From contig MU839149.1 in NCBI GenBank assembly GCA_030685235.1, forward strand, positions 179,451 to 243,450: a stretch of DNA of 64,000 nucleotides, given 5' to 3'. The translations under genes and the position numbers were made by a program. The notes beneath the pieces are model-generated. The model was not told the DNA's origin, searched no databases, and saw only the letters and a program-made list of their open reading frames with translations. Source of the DNA: Copromyces sp. CBS 386.78 (taxonomy: Eukaryota; Ascomycota; Sordariomycetes; Sordariales; Sordariaceae). Below are positions 43,391-54,818 of this stretch, piece by piece; the first letter of the stretch is position 1; the number at the start of each line of letters is the position of its first letter.

Positions 43391-46145
43391 ATGTTTGTCC
43401 TTAGAGGAGGTAAGTCATGATACATAGATTCCTCTCGAGTTAGAAGAACCCTGAATCCCTTCCCCACCCGCTGTCGGCATATGGTCGCTGGCGTTGAGTG
43501 GTGGGAGCACCCACCAGGAAGCAACGCTGGGCTTGCCCCATCAACGCGCCCAATCTATGCCTACAACCTTACCTTCCTCGCAATCGATGGTCTTTACAGC
43601 ACCCCGCGTCCATTCAACGTTGACCACATCACATCAAACTGCCACGCGAACCAAGTATCAACCGATCATCAGCTAACTTACTTGCCCTACAGCGGCCAAG
43701 CTACTGTTTGGTTCCGGGAACAACCAGGAAACACTAGTCGAGCTTCCTCAAGGCCAGCTCTACCTCGTCAGACCCCTCTCACCCAAGGGATATTCCGAAC
43801 TGCTCTTCAAGGACGCCTCGGCGCGCATCCGCCGCACAGCACAAGACTACCAGTACCAGCTCGTTGTACAGCGAGTATACGAAGAGGGCGAGGCCGAGTT
43901 GCTCGCCGAAGAGGAAGGTGAGGACGCCGACATCGACGCCGACATCCTCGCTGCTGAACGCGACGAAAAGACGTTCCTACTCGACGAGGCCCTCCACTTT
44001 CGCGTCGAACAGAGAGAAGGTGGCGACCACGTCCTGGCCTGGCGCGACCTGAGCGGAGACGTGGGAGACGTCTACGAGTTTGTTTGCGACACCACTATCT
44101 CTTCCGCACTAGTCGATCAGTTCGAGCTCGCTGCCAAACAGTGCCAGTACGAGCGGAAATATCGCAAGCCCAATACCTTGGCCACGGAAGAGGACCTCCA
44201 GCAGTTCGAGTTCTTTGACGAGCCACCGATCCCTCAGGCTAGCCCCATTCACAGCCCTGCCCCCCTTACCCGGTCAATCGATTCCATCGACGCCATGCCT
44301 CTACACTCATCCAACACTAGCGTCAAGCGGGAGAAGGCCATCGCAGGCCCGTCCACGCCCGCCAAGTCTACGCCCGTCAAGTCTACTCCTGTGAAGAAAG
44401 AGAGAAACTACAGCCCTCCCAAGGCCACGGTACCTCCCGATGCCCGCGAGGTTATGGCCGCCGAGAAGGGCGAGCTACACTTCTACGATTTCCCCTCGGG
44501 CGCATTCGTCCTCCAGGCCGATTCGGTTACAGCAACAGTCTCCGAAATTGGAAACTGGAAGTACTGGCTGCAAGTCTCGACTCCCGACCGCGAGTGGCTC
44601 GGCATTCCCATTAGCTCGGAGATCAACCCAGTCTTCAACCCCGAATATCTCTCTTTCATCTTCAACCAGTTCACGGACGATGGCTCAGCCTTTTCGTGGC
44701 TACTGCGCTTTAAGGATCAGCCCACCCTTGACCGATTCCAAGAGGGTTTGACCTCTGCTCTCTGGGAACAGCAAAATGAGATGAAATGGGCCAAGATCAA
44801 GGAGACCGAACAAAACTATGTTCTTGATGCGTTCAACGATCTGGTACTTGAGGACCAGCATTCCGAGGAGGAAGAAGAAGAGGAGGAGGAGTTTGAGGAT
44901 GCCGAGGATGGAGGCCCCCAAAGCGAACACTACGACACCGATGAAGAGGATGATGATGTCGAATACAAGCCCAAGGACATCGACACCAACAAGTCGATCG
45001 CTGTTGGTTACAAGCACGATCGGTCGTTTGTTGTCCGCGGCTCCAAGATTGGTGTCTTCAAGCATACGCCCAGCAACCATCTCGAATTCAGCACAAACAT
45101 CTCCAAGGTCGAGACACCCAAGGGCGAGCTCTTCTCGCCCACCAAGGTGATGCTCCACAATGAGGATCGGAACCTTGTCCTCCAAAAAGATGGTGACCCG
45201 AACAAGCTGTATCGCATGGATCTTGAGTACGGCAAGGTCGTCGACGAATGGAAGGTTCATGATGACATTCCGGTTGTTACCTTTGCGCCCGAAAACAAGT
45301 TCGCCCAGATGACTCACGAACCTACCTTCCTGGGTATCAGCCGAAACGCGCTCTACCGCATCGATCCTCGTGTTTCTGGAACCAAGCTTGTCGACAGCCA
45401 GCTCAAGCAGTACGCGAGCAAGAACGACTTCTCTGCCCTTGCGACCACCGAGAAGGGCTACATCGCCGTGGCATCCAACAAGGGTGACATTCGTCTGTTT
45501 GACCGCCTCGGCATCAACGCCAAGACACACATTCCCGCTCTTGGTGAGCCCATTCTCGGTCTCGATGTTTCTGCCGACGGTCGCTGGGTCCTTGCCACGT
45601 GCCGCAACTACCTCCTGCTGGTGGATGCCCTGCAAAGGGGAGGCAAGAATGATGGCAAGCTTGGATTCGAGAAGTCCTTTGCTGCCGACTCCAAGCCTCA
45701 GCCACGCCGTCTTGCTCTGACTCCCGAGCATGTGGCTCAGTTCACCCATGAGACTGGCAAGCCTGTTAACTTCACGCCTGCAAAATTCAACACGGGTACC
45801 GGAACTGAGGAAACCAGTATCATTACTGCCACTGGTCCGTATATCATTGAATGGAACCTTAAGAAGGTGCTCACCGGCAGGAAGGCGCCGTATCTCATCA
45901 AACGATATACGGACGATGTCAAGGCCGACGACTTCAAGTTCGGTACGGACAAGAATGTTATTGTTGCGCTTCCACACGAGGTCAACATGGTTGATCATAC
46001 TCGTCTCAAGAAGCCGACAAGAGAGAGCATTGCTGGTGATTTCCTCAACGCCGCGAGGAGAGGTTCGGGTAACAGAGTCGGGGGTCCTCGGACGCCGGCT
46101 GTTCAGAGGCTGAGGAGGGAGGACATTGTCGACTCGCCATATTAA
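43391..46145 (+). CDS. vid27: Vid27-like protein (vacuolar import and degradation family)
   Basis: A 19-nt first exon (43391-43409) and a large second exon (43693-46145), joined across a 283-nt intron (GTAAGT...CAG), give 823 residues. The join reads MFVLRGAAKLLFGSGN, the expected Vid27 N-terminus, followed by ELPQGQLYLVRPLSPKGYSELLFKDA. A PH-like region lies around ELHFYDFPSGAFVLQ, then a Glu-run acidic linker near residues 390-415. The C-terminal beta-propeller-like domain carries KSIAVGYKHDRSFVVRGSKIGVFKH and GLDVSADGRWVLATCRNYLLLVD. Yeast Vid27 is named from a screen for defective fructose-1,6-bisphosphatase degradation; its biochemical activity is unknown. Cytosolic location is inferred. 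Confidence 0.94.
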
Positions 46146-47000
46146 ACGGTGTTTGGGATGGATGCCTTTCCATGATTACCAACGAATTCTTTTTGCTTTT
46201 CTTGTTCGACGGTACAGTCAAAGGATGGATAGGTGGATAGCTACTTACTTTACGACACGATTATGATGGGGAACTTGGTGATGCCCAGGAGTTTATGGTT
46301 TTCAAGCCGGTTTGATGTTTTGTCTGAGAGGTTTCTGGAGGCTTTATTGATTGATTGGAATCGCCGAAAGTAGCAAGCTCTATGTCTGTCTACCTGTTTA
46401 CCAATCATGACCTCTAGGAGATGTGATTCGATATTGACAATATGAAAATATTGCGGTAAGTGAAGGGGCCGCCTAATGTGTGCGCGCGGACCTGGGACTC
46501 ATTTCAGCCAAGAAGGAGCGAGTGCCCAGTCGTCATTTCCAATCTACTGTGGTACCTTTAGCGGTATCTCGTCCCGGACTCTGTGGTAGTTGTGGCGATT
46601 GTTCAGGCAGGTGACCCAGCGGGATGAGATCATTCGCTCCCGTCCTGACCAAATTTCAATTCTGGTTCTCCGGCAAGTTCCACCGCAGCTCCTGGCAACC
46701 CAAGTAAACTACACTTCTTAAACGTTGCACACTGCCAAGCATGACGTGGATACGCGTAGAATGAAACAAAAGGCCAAGAGGGCTCAGCAGAGTCATTCAT
46801 CCTTGGCCCAGTGCTGGGGAAACAATGCAAGAGCGACAGGCTACAGGCTTTGTGAACCGAGCTGGCATATAACATCGATGTCCGAGGAAAGCATATGATC
46901 ACAACGCATCCCATTCCTCTTGATCCTCTATCAACGTCAACAACCACGACCCTACATTACAACCTTGTATAGTCTCCTAAATTCATACATAGCACACGAC
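46146..47000. other. Intergenic
   Basis: 3' flank of VID27 and promoter of the repeat protein gene. At 46446-46458 there is AAATATTGCGGTA, identical to one end of the MITE at 2610-2785 including the TA, but no partner arm was found. Confidence 0.5.
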
Positions 47001-47885
47001 ATGTTCTCCTCAACTGAGCGAGCAACTCGCCGCGCCAGCGACTCGGTAAACACCCATCCGGCCGCCAACATGAACCAAACCTTCGGCGAACATCCCGCCT
47101 CCGGCCCAGCGCCCTCCACAGCCGGCTTTCACAAGCACGACATCCTCAACAAGCTCGATCCCCGAGTCGACAGCACCATGGACCATCACCCCGTTGCTAC
47201 CATGGCCGCCGCAGAGGGTACCTACGGACACAGTGGTCCTCACAATTCAAGATTAGCAAACGTTCTTGACCCTAGAGTCGATTCTGCCAGAGATGCTCCC
47301 GATCATCACACCGGCTTGGGTGCGAGTATGCACGGTGCAGCTGGTCCTTCCTCTCTTTCTTCTGCTGCCGCTGCCGCAACTGGGTCCCATCAAGCTTACG
47401 ACAACCGGCAACACGATATACTGCCCGAGGGTACCTACGGCCCAACCCACTCCTCCCGCCTAGCCAACACTCTCGGCTCGCACGTCGATCCCAGCCATAA
47501 CAACCATAATAACAACCGGATGAATAACCCGAACGCCAACGTTCCGCTGCCTTATGTTTACGATGACCACAGAGCCCGCCACGGGTTTCATCACGGAGTA
47601 GACGTGGCCACCAACTCGTCTACCATCGCCGGAGCAGGGACTGGACATGGACTGGGTGGGGTGGGGATGGGTCAAAGCCATGGAGGTAATCAACAACACA
47701 ACTTCCCGAGCATGCATCCGCATGGGACGTCTGCTTCGAGACATCATGATGTGGGGGGCAATGTGAGTGAGGGAATTTCGAATTTACCAGGCCCGGCGCC
47801 GAATACGGCGGGGCCGCATAGGAGTGATTTGTTGAATAGGTTGGATCCGAGGGGTGATAGTAAGGGTGGTCACTCGGGGTACTAA
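47001..47885 (+). CDS. Disordered protein with DPRVDS-type repeats
   Basis: Intronless, 294 residues from the ATG at 47001. It has four related repeat blocks: GPAPSTAGFHKHDILNKLDP plus RVDS; EGTYGHSGPHNSRLANVLDP plus RVDS; EGTYGPTHSSRLANTLGSHV; and GPAPNTAGPHRSDLLNRLDP plus RGDS. Between them are Ala-, His-, Asn- and Gly-rich spacers. There are no Cys, signal peptide or membrane segment. Proteins with this GPA-NTAGPHKSD-LNKLDP-RVDS module occur widely in filamentous ascomycetes as far as I know, without an assigned activity. The hydrophilic, Gly/His-rich composition resembles stress- or desiccation-type proteins, which is only an analogy. Confidence 0.75.
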   Translation: MFSSTERATRRASDSVNTHPAANMNQTFGEHPASGPAPSTAGFHKHDILNKLDPRVDSTMDHHPVATMAAAEGTYGHSGPHNSRLANVLDPRVDSARDAPDHHTGLGASMHGAAGPSSLSSAAAAATGSHQAYDNRQHDILPEGTYGPTHSSRLANTLGSHVDPSHNNHNNNRMNNPNANVPLPYVYDDHRARHGFHHGVDVATNSSTIAGAGTGHGLGGVGMGQSHGGNQQHNFPSMHPHGTSASRHHDVGGNVSEGISNLPGPAPNTAGPHRSDLLNRLDPRGDSKGGHSGY

Positions 47886-49150
47886 GCTCTAGTTTGAGGG
47901 GGAGGATTGTACCGGTGGCCAAGTTAAAGGGAATGATGAGATTGGTGCAGAAAGAATTTTGCGGAGGGAATTGTAGAAGAAGTAATATGTGAGAATGGCG
48001 TGCGGGGTGAGTACAGGGAGGGGATAGGTAAAGGAAGTTATACCCAGGTTTTTCTTTTTCTTTTGGTCACTTGCCCATGGTATGGGCACGGCACTGTTTC
48101 GTATCTCGCGGAAGCTCTAACTGCTCTTTGACAATGCCAATACAGCCACCTCCTTCAGGAGTCAGATATCCATCCAACCAGCGTGTAGACTACCGTGGCT
48201 GAAGAGATCCTCCAGATGAGAGAGCAAGTTGATCCGAACCATTGGAACTAAAAGGACTTCTCAAACCTATCCCAGTACCGCAGATGTCAGAAACTGCAGA
48301 AAAGTCAACCGCCCATTCATTCTCGGTAAATGTGACCCCAGCAGAAAGTATGTTGCTGTCGCGAATGACTTCGAAACGTGGGTGTGGTTTCTGCTTCTAG
48401 GTATACCTCAGTGATGGATAGCGTGGTAAGTGAATGAATGTATTTCATTTTCACCGAGGGGTGAATGGGTATGATGCTGGAGTTTGAGTTGTCGAGCGGC
48501 TTGTTGACTTTTTTTTTCTCGTTGTAGTGTCTCTCAGGCTGACAAACACCATAGTGCTGTCTGTCGGTAGCATTGGTGTCGATCTGAAATGGCCGAACAC
48601 TTTATGCTTAGATTCTAGAAGCGCTTTGCTGCAGTCTCGTCGACGAATGAATGTTGTTTCGGGATGTTGACATTGAGCCGTCATCCTAACTAGGGGCTTT
48701 GAGACGGCTGCCACAGTAACCTCTCGCTCCCTTCCGCCGATTGTCTGAGTTCCGCTTTACATGCTGCCAGCTTGGCCCAGAGAGACGGAAACTCAGAGAT
48801 ATATAAATGTAGAAGAGGGAGTCGGTAACCAAGCAAAAGAGAGAAGAGGGCGAGGGGGCAAGGCGTTCAGGCATCGCCTGCTATATACTTGTTTCGTTCT
48901 GCTTGCGCCAGATCACCAGGTCGCCAGTTAGGCAGTCCAAACAAAAAAGAATTGCCCAGCCAGAATGGTAGAATAGGGTTGATCTCGCGGCGCAGCTGAA
49001 TGACCATTGACTTGAACAGGCATGCATTCGCCTCAAACCTCCAGTTAGGTACACTACACAGGCTTGAGACAGGCAACACCTCCAACCTCTACCCCGATTG
49101 GAATCAAAGCCTGATTCGCCAATCAGTATTAGTATGCACAGCCATCCCGA
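47886..49150. other. Intergenic between convergent genes
   Basis: About 1.3 kb. Stop-rich in all frames and no recognisable gene, RNA or repeat. Confidence 0.5.
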
Positions 49151-50797
49151 TCAGCAATATTCGCCCCTCTTCTTCAAGCCTAGCCCCAACCCCAAACCCA
49201 TTCCCATCCGCCCTCTCAACGAAGTAGCCGAGCAACTCCTCTTGTGTCCCGCTATAGGATTTCCCTCATCAGCATTGGTGACTGCCAATCCAATTCCCAG
49301 CCCAACGCCAGCTCCGACTGGTTCCAGTTTTGACATTATGACTTCCATCTCGGCTGGCAACGGCGCTGTCCGCGGGCCTTCACGCTGTCCTCCTCCTCCT
49401 CCTGCCCTTGCATATCCTTGGGCGCGACTGTGATTCTGGACCTGGGCCTTTTGAACATGGCCAGCCGTCCTGGTGGTACACTCCCCATTTGTTTCCGAGC
49501 CTGCAGTACGATTGACCCCATCTAGCGCTAGGCTTGTTGGTTTCCTGTCAGAGTAGTTCTCCCCAACTTCAAGGTTGACAGGCTTGGATATAGAGGCTGG
49601 CAAATGCGCCTGATCCCATGGCGCGATGTTCTTTGGGTCTGTGGTTGGTGCCTGACGACGGGGGGTATTGGCGCTGAGTGTACGACTCAAGGAGTGATGA
49701 TGGAGAGTTGTTGTTGTTCCGTCTTTTAGACGCGTGAGGAGGCTGTTGGCGCTGCTGCCGGTCTTGCTGCTGGTGATTTTAGACTCGGAATCGGGCGCGA
49801 GAGTGCCTGAGGGTGTAAGGAAGGAATCGAATGTGTGATGGGAAGAGGCGCTAGTGGTGGATTTACTCGATTCTGGACCTTTCGAAGTTGTTGACTTCAG
49901 GTCAGGCTCGGACTTGGAAGTTGTGATGTTTTGAATTGCAAGCTTTGGGGCTTTGGTAATCGATATGGTAAGTGCTGTCGATGGTCCCAGGCGACGAGTC
50001 AGGAGGTCGGGGTTGGGTGGCTGGACTTGGTCAACTGGTGTTGGTAATGTTGTGATGATTTCGGGTGGAGGAGGACTGGGTGCCCGTGGGTATGGGCCTG
50101 GTATTGAGAGCTTGTTGACCTTCTCCCGTTCGTTATTGCTCGTGCTGGTATCGGTTTTGATGGCCTTCAAGGTGGGTTTGGCGTCCGCGCTCCGACTTGG
50201 ACGGTAGGCAGCCGGGCTAGCTGGGAGGCCTGGACTGATGAGCGGACGTCTCTTGCCGCTGTTGGGAAGAGCTCGGTCGCAGATGGCACTTTTGTTGGAT
50301 TCACTGCGGCTGTCTAGACTTCCGCCTGTCCTTCGCTGTGTTTTCCTGGTCTCCGTCTTCAGCGGCGATGTCGCCTCGTGCCGCTGGATGGGAGCGGAGT
50401 TGGGAAACCTTAGGTCGAGGTATACTGCAGTGCTGGAAGGTCTGTATAAAGACTTGTGACTTGCTTGGCTGACCTCAACCTCGGATTCGTCGTCGGAAGC
50501 TACACAAGTTGTGTTGGATGTGGTTGGAGAAGAAGGCTCGGAAGACTCTATCGGGCTTGGGATGTCGTCCCGTTGACGGAACTCAAACTCAATTTGCTGA
50601 ATGGCGATGTGCGTATGGAACGGGCAAGCGAGAATGTTCCCGGAAAGCTTCTGAAGTTCTCTGACCTCGGTAGATTCGCCGATGGGACAGTAGCTGTGGC
50701 CGTTCCTGATAGCTGTCTTGCATTTCAGCCACTGGAGGTAGTAGTGTCGTCGTCCCTTGGGGCACCCGATGTAGGGAGTGTAACAAAAGGTGCACAT
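49151..50797 (-). CDS. Hypothetical protein with N-terminal Cys/His cluster
   Basis: An uninterrupted frame of 548 residues from the ATG at 50797. The first 63 residues hold C2, C5, C12, C26, C37 and C58 and several His, ending IRNGHSYCP...ILACPFHTH. The remainder (about 75-548) is a Ser/Thr/Pro-rich disordered chain with a few basic patches and a Gly-Leu-rich end (GMGLGLGLGLKKR). The Cys/His head looks metal-binding, but it does not fit a zinc-finger class I can name. Similar short Cys heads on disordered chains are seen in other filamentous fungi. An upstream exon is possible. Confidence 0.65.
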   Translation of the reverse strand: MCTFCYTPYIGCPKGRRHYYLQWLKCKTAIRNGHSYCPIGESTEVRELQKLSGNILACPFHTHIAIQQIEFEFRQRDDIPSPIESSEPSSPTTSNTTCVASDDESEVEVSQASHKSLYRPSSTAVYLDLRFPNSAPIQRHEATSPLKTETRKTQRRTGGSLDSRSESNKSAICDRALPNSGKRRPLISPGLPASPAAYRPSRSADAKPTLKAIKTDTSTSNNEREKVNKLSIPGPYPRAPSPPPPEIITTLPTPVDQVQPPNPDLLTRRLGPSTALTISITKAPKLAIQNITTSKSEPDLKSTTSKGPESSKSTTSASSHHTFDSFLTPSGTLAPDSESKITSSKTGSSANSLLTRLKDGTTTTLHHHSLSRTLSANTPRRQAPTTDPKNIAPWDQAHLPASISKPVNLEVGENYSDRKPTSLALDGVNRTAGSETNGECTTRTAGHVQKAQVQNHSRAQGYARAGGGGGQREGPRTAPLPAEMEVIMSKLEPVGAGVGLGIGLAVTNADEGNPIAGHKRSCSATSLRGRMGMGLGLGLGLKKRGEYC

Positions 50798-52138
50798 TTT
50801 GAAGGCTATAATGAGCCGAGCTGCTCGTCAGGCCTTTGAATATGCTGTTGGAAACATCAATTGGCTATGTGAGGCTCTATATGTAGTTAACACTTCCAGG
50901 TCAATCGGGGCTGTTGATGGCCAGCTGGATCTGAGACCAACAGTTAGCGCTCGGGAAGAGAGCTACACTGTACACATACCTAGTCAGTAATCCAAGCCGG
51001 GTCAATTAACGAAATGTGCCGGCTGGAGACCCATGGTGATGGTCCGGGAACGGTCCGTAAGCGCCTGGTGTTCTTCCCTCCATGAGGCTGTCTGCGAGTA
51101 AGCGCGCCGACCATCATGGTAAGCGCGGTTGCTGTTGCTCCCGTTATGGCTACCTTGTCCAAAACTTGAACACCACGTCAAAAACATGGGCGATCATGGT
51201 AGAGAATACAGGAACATTCTCCTTCCGTCCGATCAGATTCGCGGGTTGGAGTTGAGTGTCCCACCGACTCGGAAAAGCTGGGACGGATGGAAGTTGAACA
51301 GAGGAAGTTGATGCCGCGCACTGCAGGCTCCCCGTTGCTGTTCGCTGGCGCTGTTGCGGGCCGGGCGCCAAGCACAATGAGGGAAAACTACGGTGATTGG
51401 CCGGATGTTTCAAAATGTGTGGAGTACAAGTACGTAGGCAGCCCACGCGGCAGGCAAGAGCTTGAGCCACAACCTGTGCAATGCATCGGCCGCAGTCCAA
51501 AAAAGCAGCCCAGGCCGATGACAGCGGGCGAACCAGTGAACCTCAACAAACCTCCAACCCAATCCAGCGATTCCATCTCAGCAATCCGCGCTGCACAGCT
51601 GGCACTTGCAATCCACGGCCGTGGTAATTCAACTCGCATGCTCTCAAGCTGCCTCATCGATCCCGCCGCTCAGAAACATGACTTGAGAGGCCGACTCCGT
51701 CTGCGGAGGAAGAACCCAAGATTAACTTTCAGCGGCCCTCATCCACTACGTTTACTGTTAGTGCACCTCCCCCCTAACAATCACCAACCTCGCTTAGCTT
51801 CACACAAACATGGAAAATGAGCCAAGGACAAATGCATTGTATGTGTAAGTCGTTCATTGGTATCATTGTTTTTGAAATACATTAAGGAATATAGTAATAC
51901 TGAGAATACGTATACAGTCCATCCTCATCGTTTGCTTCATTGCCATGTTCATCCATTGTCGTTTCGTGACTGCCGCAGTCTCCGTCGCCGTGGTATGCCA
52001 GTGGTTCATCTCATTATTCATAAACTTCATCAGTGTCGTCTTCCCATCACATCATAGCTTCGGCAGGGAGGCGGCGCCATCCCAAATGTGCTCCCAAGTT
52101 TTCAACCCCATCATCTTTCACCATCATCACACATAACC
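50798..52138. other. Intergenic
   Basis: About 1.3 kb. A 177-codon plus-strand frame (51287-51820) lacks any recognisable feature and is not annotated. Nothing else is seen. Confidence 0.45.
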
Positions 52139-52615
52139 CTAGTATCTTGACCTCGACCTCGACCGGCTCGTGTACACAGCCGCCGGTTTTCCCGGCGTAG
52201 CCACGTACATCTTCTCATCGTACACCACCGGTCTCGACCTAGACCTCGACGAGTGTCTGTGGTGGTGGTGATGGTGGCCGCGCGAGGGCGAGCGGTGCGC
52301 CGAGCGTGACCTGGAAGATCGGGACCGGTATATGGCGGCGGGAGGCATGTCGGGATCGTACGCTTGGCGGTCCGGAGCGGGTGCCATCCTCGAGTTCTTG
52401 TCGCGAGACAGCGACTTGAAGATCCACCAGAGCAGGATGAGACCGACGATGACTCCGATCACGATTCCGACGATGGCACCGGCGCTGAGATCGTCGTTCC
52501 CACCGCCCTTGTTGTTATCGTCGTCGGCTTGTTGCACCACGGTGACGGTGGCCGCGGGTGCGTCCTGGCGGATGACCAGGCTGGCCAATGAGGCTAATGT
52601 TTTGGTTGGGGCCAT
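52139..52615 (-). CDS. Small single-pass membrane protein with RS/His-rich tail
   Basis: Intronless, 158 residues. A short N-terminal region rich in Asp, Asn and Gly precedes one transmembrane helix at about 46-66 (AGAIVGIVIGVIVGLILLWWIF), rich in Gly. Basic residues follow (KSLSRDKNSR), predicting the C-terminus in the cytosol. The tail has RSRS repeats and a run of six His, ending in SRSRSRSRY. The GxxxG-type helix with a WW end resembles fungal Skg6/Axl2-type single-pass proteins, but no extracellular domain exists. The family is unknown. Confidence 0.72.
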   Translation of the reverse strand: MAPTKTLASLASLVIRQDAPAATVTVVQQADDDNNKGGGNDDLSAGAIVGIVIGVIVGLILLWWIFKSLSRDKNSRMAPAPDRQAYDPDMPPAAIYRSRSSRSRSAHRSPSRGHHHHHHRHSSRSRSRPVVYDEKMYVATPGKPAAVYTSRSRSRSRY

Positions 52616-54077
52616 TTCGAAAAAGTATAATTTGTCTTTTGGCTGTATGGGGCTCTTGTCGCGTGGCTATTATTCTGGTGATTGGAAAAGAGAGGTTTGA
52701 GGCCGATCAAGTCTCTTGTCGAGTGGCAACGGGGCTGTATGGGCGCAAACACCAAGCGGTGTCGATCACGGTCCCCTGATAGGGCTGTAAGTGGCCGATG
52801 GTGTGCTTGAAAAGCACCTTTTCCCCCAGATGATCGGTGTGTGGATGGAAAGCGAGTGGTAAAGGGGCGATGAAGATTCAACAATCTCACGAGGCGAATC
52901 TGAGTCAAGTTATAGAAGCAAAGAGGAGGGTCATCAAAAGCAGGCACGGCAGGGGAAGTGTGCCAGGCTCTTCGTCAGGAACGGCGTGGAGCGTCATGAT
53001 AACATCACCACATGGATTGCCGGCCATAAATGCAAGCAATCCCACCTCGTCTCAGCCAGTTTGGTGGTTTGCTTTACTGTGTAGGTTCAAAAGTGGTGGT
53101 GCTCATTCTGGTTCAGTGGTTAGTCTAGTGATGACCCTCCAGCGTTGAGACTTGGTTGGTGACGTATGAGCAGCATCCAAAGGAACCTGGAAAACTTGGC
53201 GTCGAGTCGGGGCATGATTGGCAGTCTCATCGTCCCTATGGCCGGTCGGCCAGTTGATCACCAACTTCGGCTGCATTGACGTCATAATCCAATCAACCGG
53301 GTTAGGGTTAACGGTGATGTTCAGGGGTTTGAGACCTCAACGGCGTCGACTTGACGCTAGCCCTCCCAGCCTCCTTCCTCGGCTTTTAAACTATTGCTGC
53401 AGCGTTCTCATAGGCGTCTGGCAGCTGTTCCTTTCTCCCGTGACTGCTTTGTACGTTCAGCCGCCCACTTGGTGACTTGGGAGTGCCTCTCTACAGATGC
53501 TTCTGAGGTGTCACTTGTTTGTGAAGCCCCCAAAGACTGAGCATTCCAGTGAAGCAAAGAGCATCGAAACGCAGCTGAGTCTTTCGGTCAACAACTGCAT
53601 TTGAGAAACCGGGCATAGCTCTTCATATATACGTCTTCGAAACATGGAGAAAGTTTTCCTTCGCTGAATGTTGATCATCTCGGATGAACGTGCCGGTTCG
53701 TTTCAGCCAATACTATGCGTTCAGGGTCTGGCCAAGACATCCCAATGTAACCTACCAGCGTGGTGTGTTCGGTATGACGTTAGGGCTGAGTGTGTGGATG
53801 GTTGTGTTCGAGTGAACTTGTTTCCGATCAGCCTGCATATGATGTGGCGATTCCAGCTCGAGGTACCGGTATGAGGGAGCAAACTCCCCGTTGAGGAATC
53901 TGATAACCGAAGCAAGACCCCTGGCGCTAGTTTCATCCTTCTTCCTCCACTATTGCTCACTATCGCAGCACGAGTTGATCATCCCAGTCGAAAAAAACAA
54001 GACAGCATTGAACTATCAAACCAAGTCAAACCGAATTACCAAACACCAAAGTCTTCGTCACCCATCACAAAATCAAG
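52616..54077. other. Intergenic between divergent genes
   Basis: About 1.46 kb with no recognised gene. A two-copy TTAGGG-like string occurs at 53300-53310 and is considered chance. Confidence 0.5.
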
Positions 54078-54818
54078 ATGCCAGAACGCCGCGGACGAAG
54101 AGACCGCTACTACGACGATGACGACCTCTCAGACTACTCCGACTACGACCGTCCCTCCCGGTCGGCAACGGCCCCTCCCAAGCGTCATCGCTCCATAAGC
54201 CGTCGAGCCCTAGACAGACTCAGTTCCACGTTTAGCAATATGGGCCTTAGCAAAGAACAAAAAGAAGCACGAGCCAGGTCAACCGGCCGCCATCGTAATG
54301 GGGTGGAGGATTCCGACTATGACACCGACTACAGCACCAACCACACCCACAACAACAAAAAACGTTCTTCGCGATCACGACATCACTCCCCCGACCGCTC
54401 TCATTCCTCTAGATACCCACCCCGCGCCGGTCTAAACCGGCAACGCTCCCACTCCTACTCCCCTGAACGCTACGAAAGTCGACGTGGTCGAAGCAGTCAC
54501 CGCAGCACAGGCGACAGCCGAGACCCACGATCCAGGAGCCGATGGGCACAAAGCATCGATGCCGCGCTCGACGCCGCTGCCATCGAAGCCATCAGGGTGC
54601 GTAAGGAGCCGGGGCCTTGGACGGGTAGGAAGGGGTCAAGAGTCCTAACGGCGGCGATGGCGGCTGCGGCGGTGGGAGCGGCGACGGAGCATAGGAATGG
54701 GCATGAGGATGGGAGCGGGAGTAAGAAGGGGAAGATTGGGAGTGCATTGGGAGGCTTGGTGATTAATCGGATGTTGAATGGGCCGAGGAAGGATTTGAGG
54801 AGGGATCGGAGATATTAG
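54078..54818 (+). CDS. Arg/Ser-rich hypothetical protein
   Basis: Intronless, 246 residues. The N-terminal two thirds are very basic and Arg/Ser/His/Tyr-rich (RYYDDDDLSDYSDYDRPSRS; SRSRHHSPDRSHSSR). The C-terminal part contains an Ala-rich helix (LTAAMAAAAVGAATEHR) and a Gly-rich segment (KIGSALGGLVINRML), before a basic end. The layout resembles fungal RS-type proteins with a glycine-zipper-like helix pair near the C-terminus. No catalytic motif is seen. A nuclear or RNA-related role is speculative. Confidence 0.7.
   Translation: MPERRGRRDRYYDDDDLSDYSDYDRPSRSATAPPKRHRSISRRALDRLSSTFSNMGLSKEQKEARARSTGRHRNGVEDSDYDTDYSTNHTHNNKKRSSRSRHHSPDRSHSSRYPPRAGLNRQRSHSYSPERYESRRGRSSHRSTGDSRDPRSRSRWAQSIDAALDAAAIEAIRVRKEPGPWTGRKGSRVLTAAMAAAAVGAATEHRNGHEDGSGSKKGKIGSALGGLVINRMLNGPRKDLRRDRRY

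Noticed and set aside
44700..45998. 432-codon open frame antisense to VID27
   Set aside because: Mirror of a conserved sense gene, with no recognisable motif.
51287..51820. 177-codon plus-strand open frame
   Set aside because: No motif, biased composition of a non-coding kind, and no splice or start context; left unannotated.
53100..53145. GTTCAGTGGTTAGTCTAGTGATGACC, resembling a tRNA D arm
   Set aside because: No matching anticodon arm, T arm or acceptor stem follows.
53300..53310. GGTTAGGGTTA, resembling telomere repeats
   Set aside because: Fewer than two full TTAGGG units, embedded in ordinary intergenic DNA; chance is likely.
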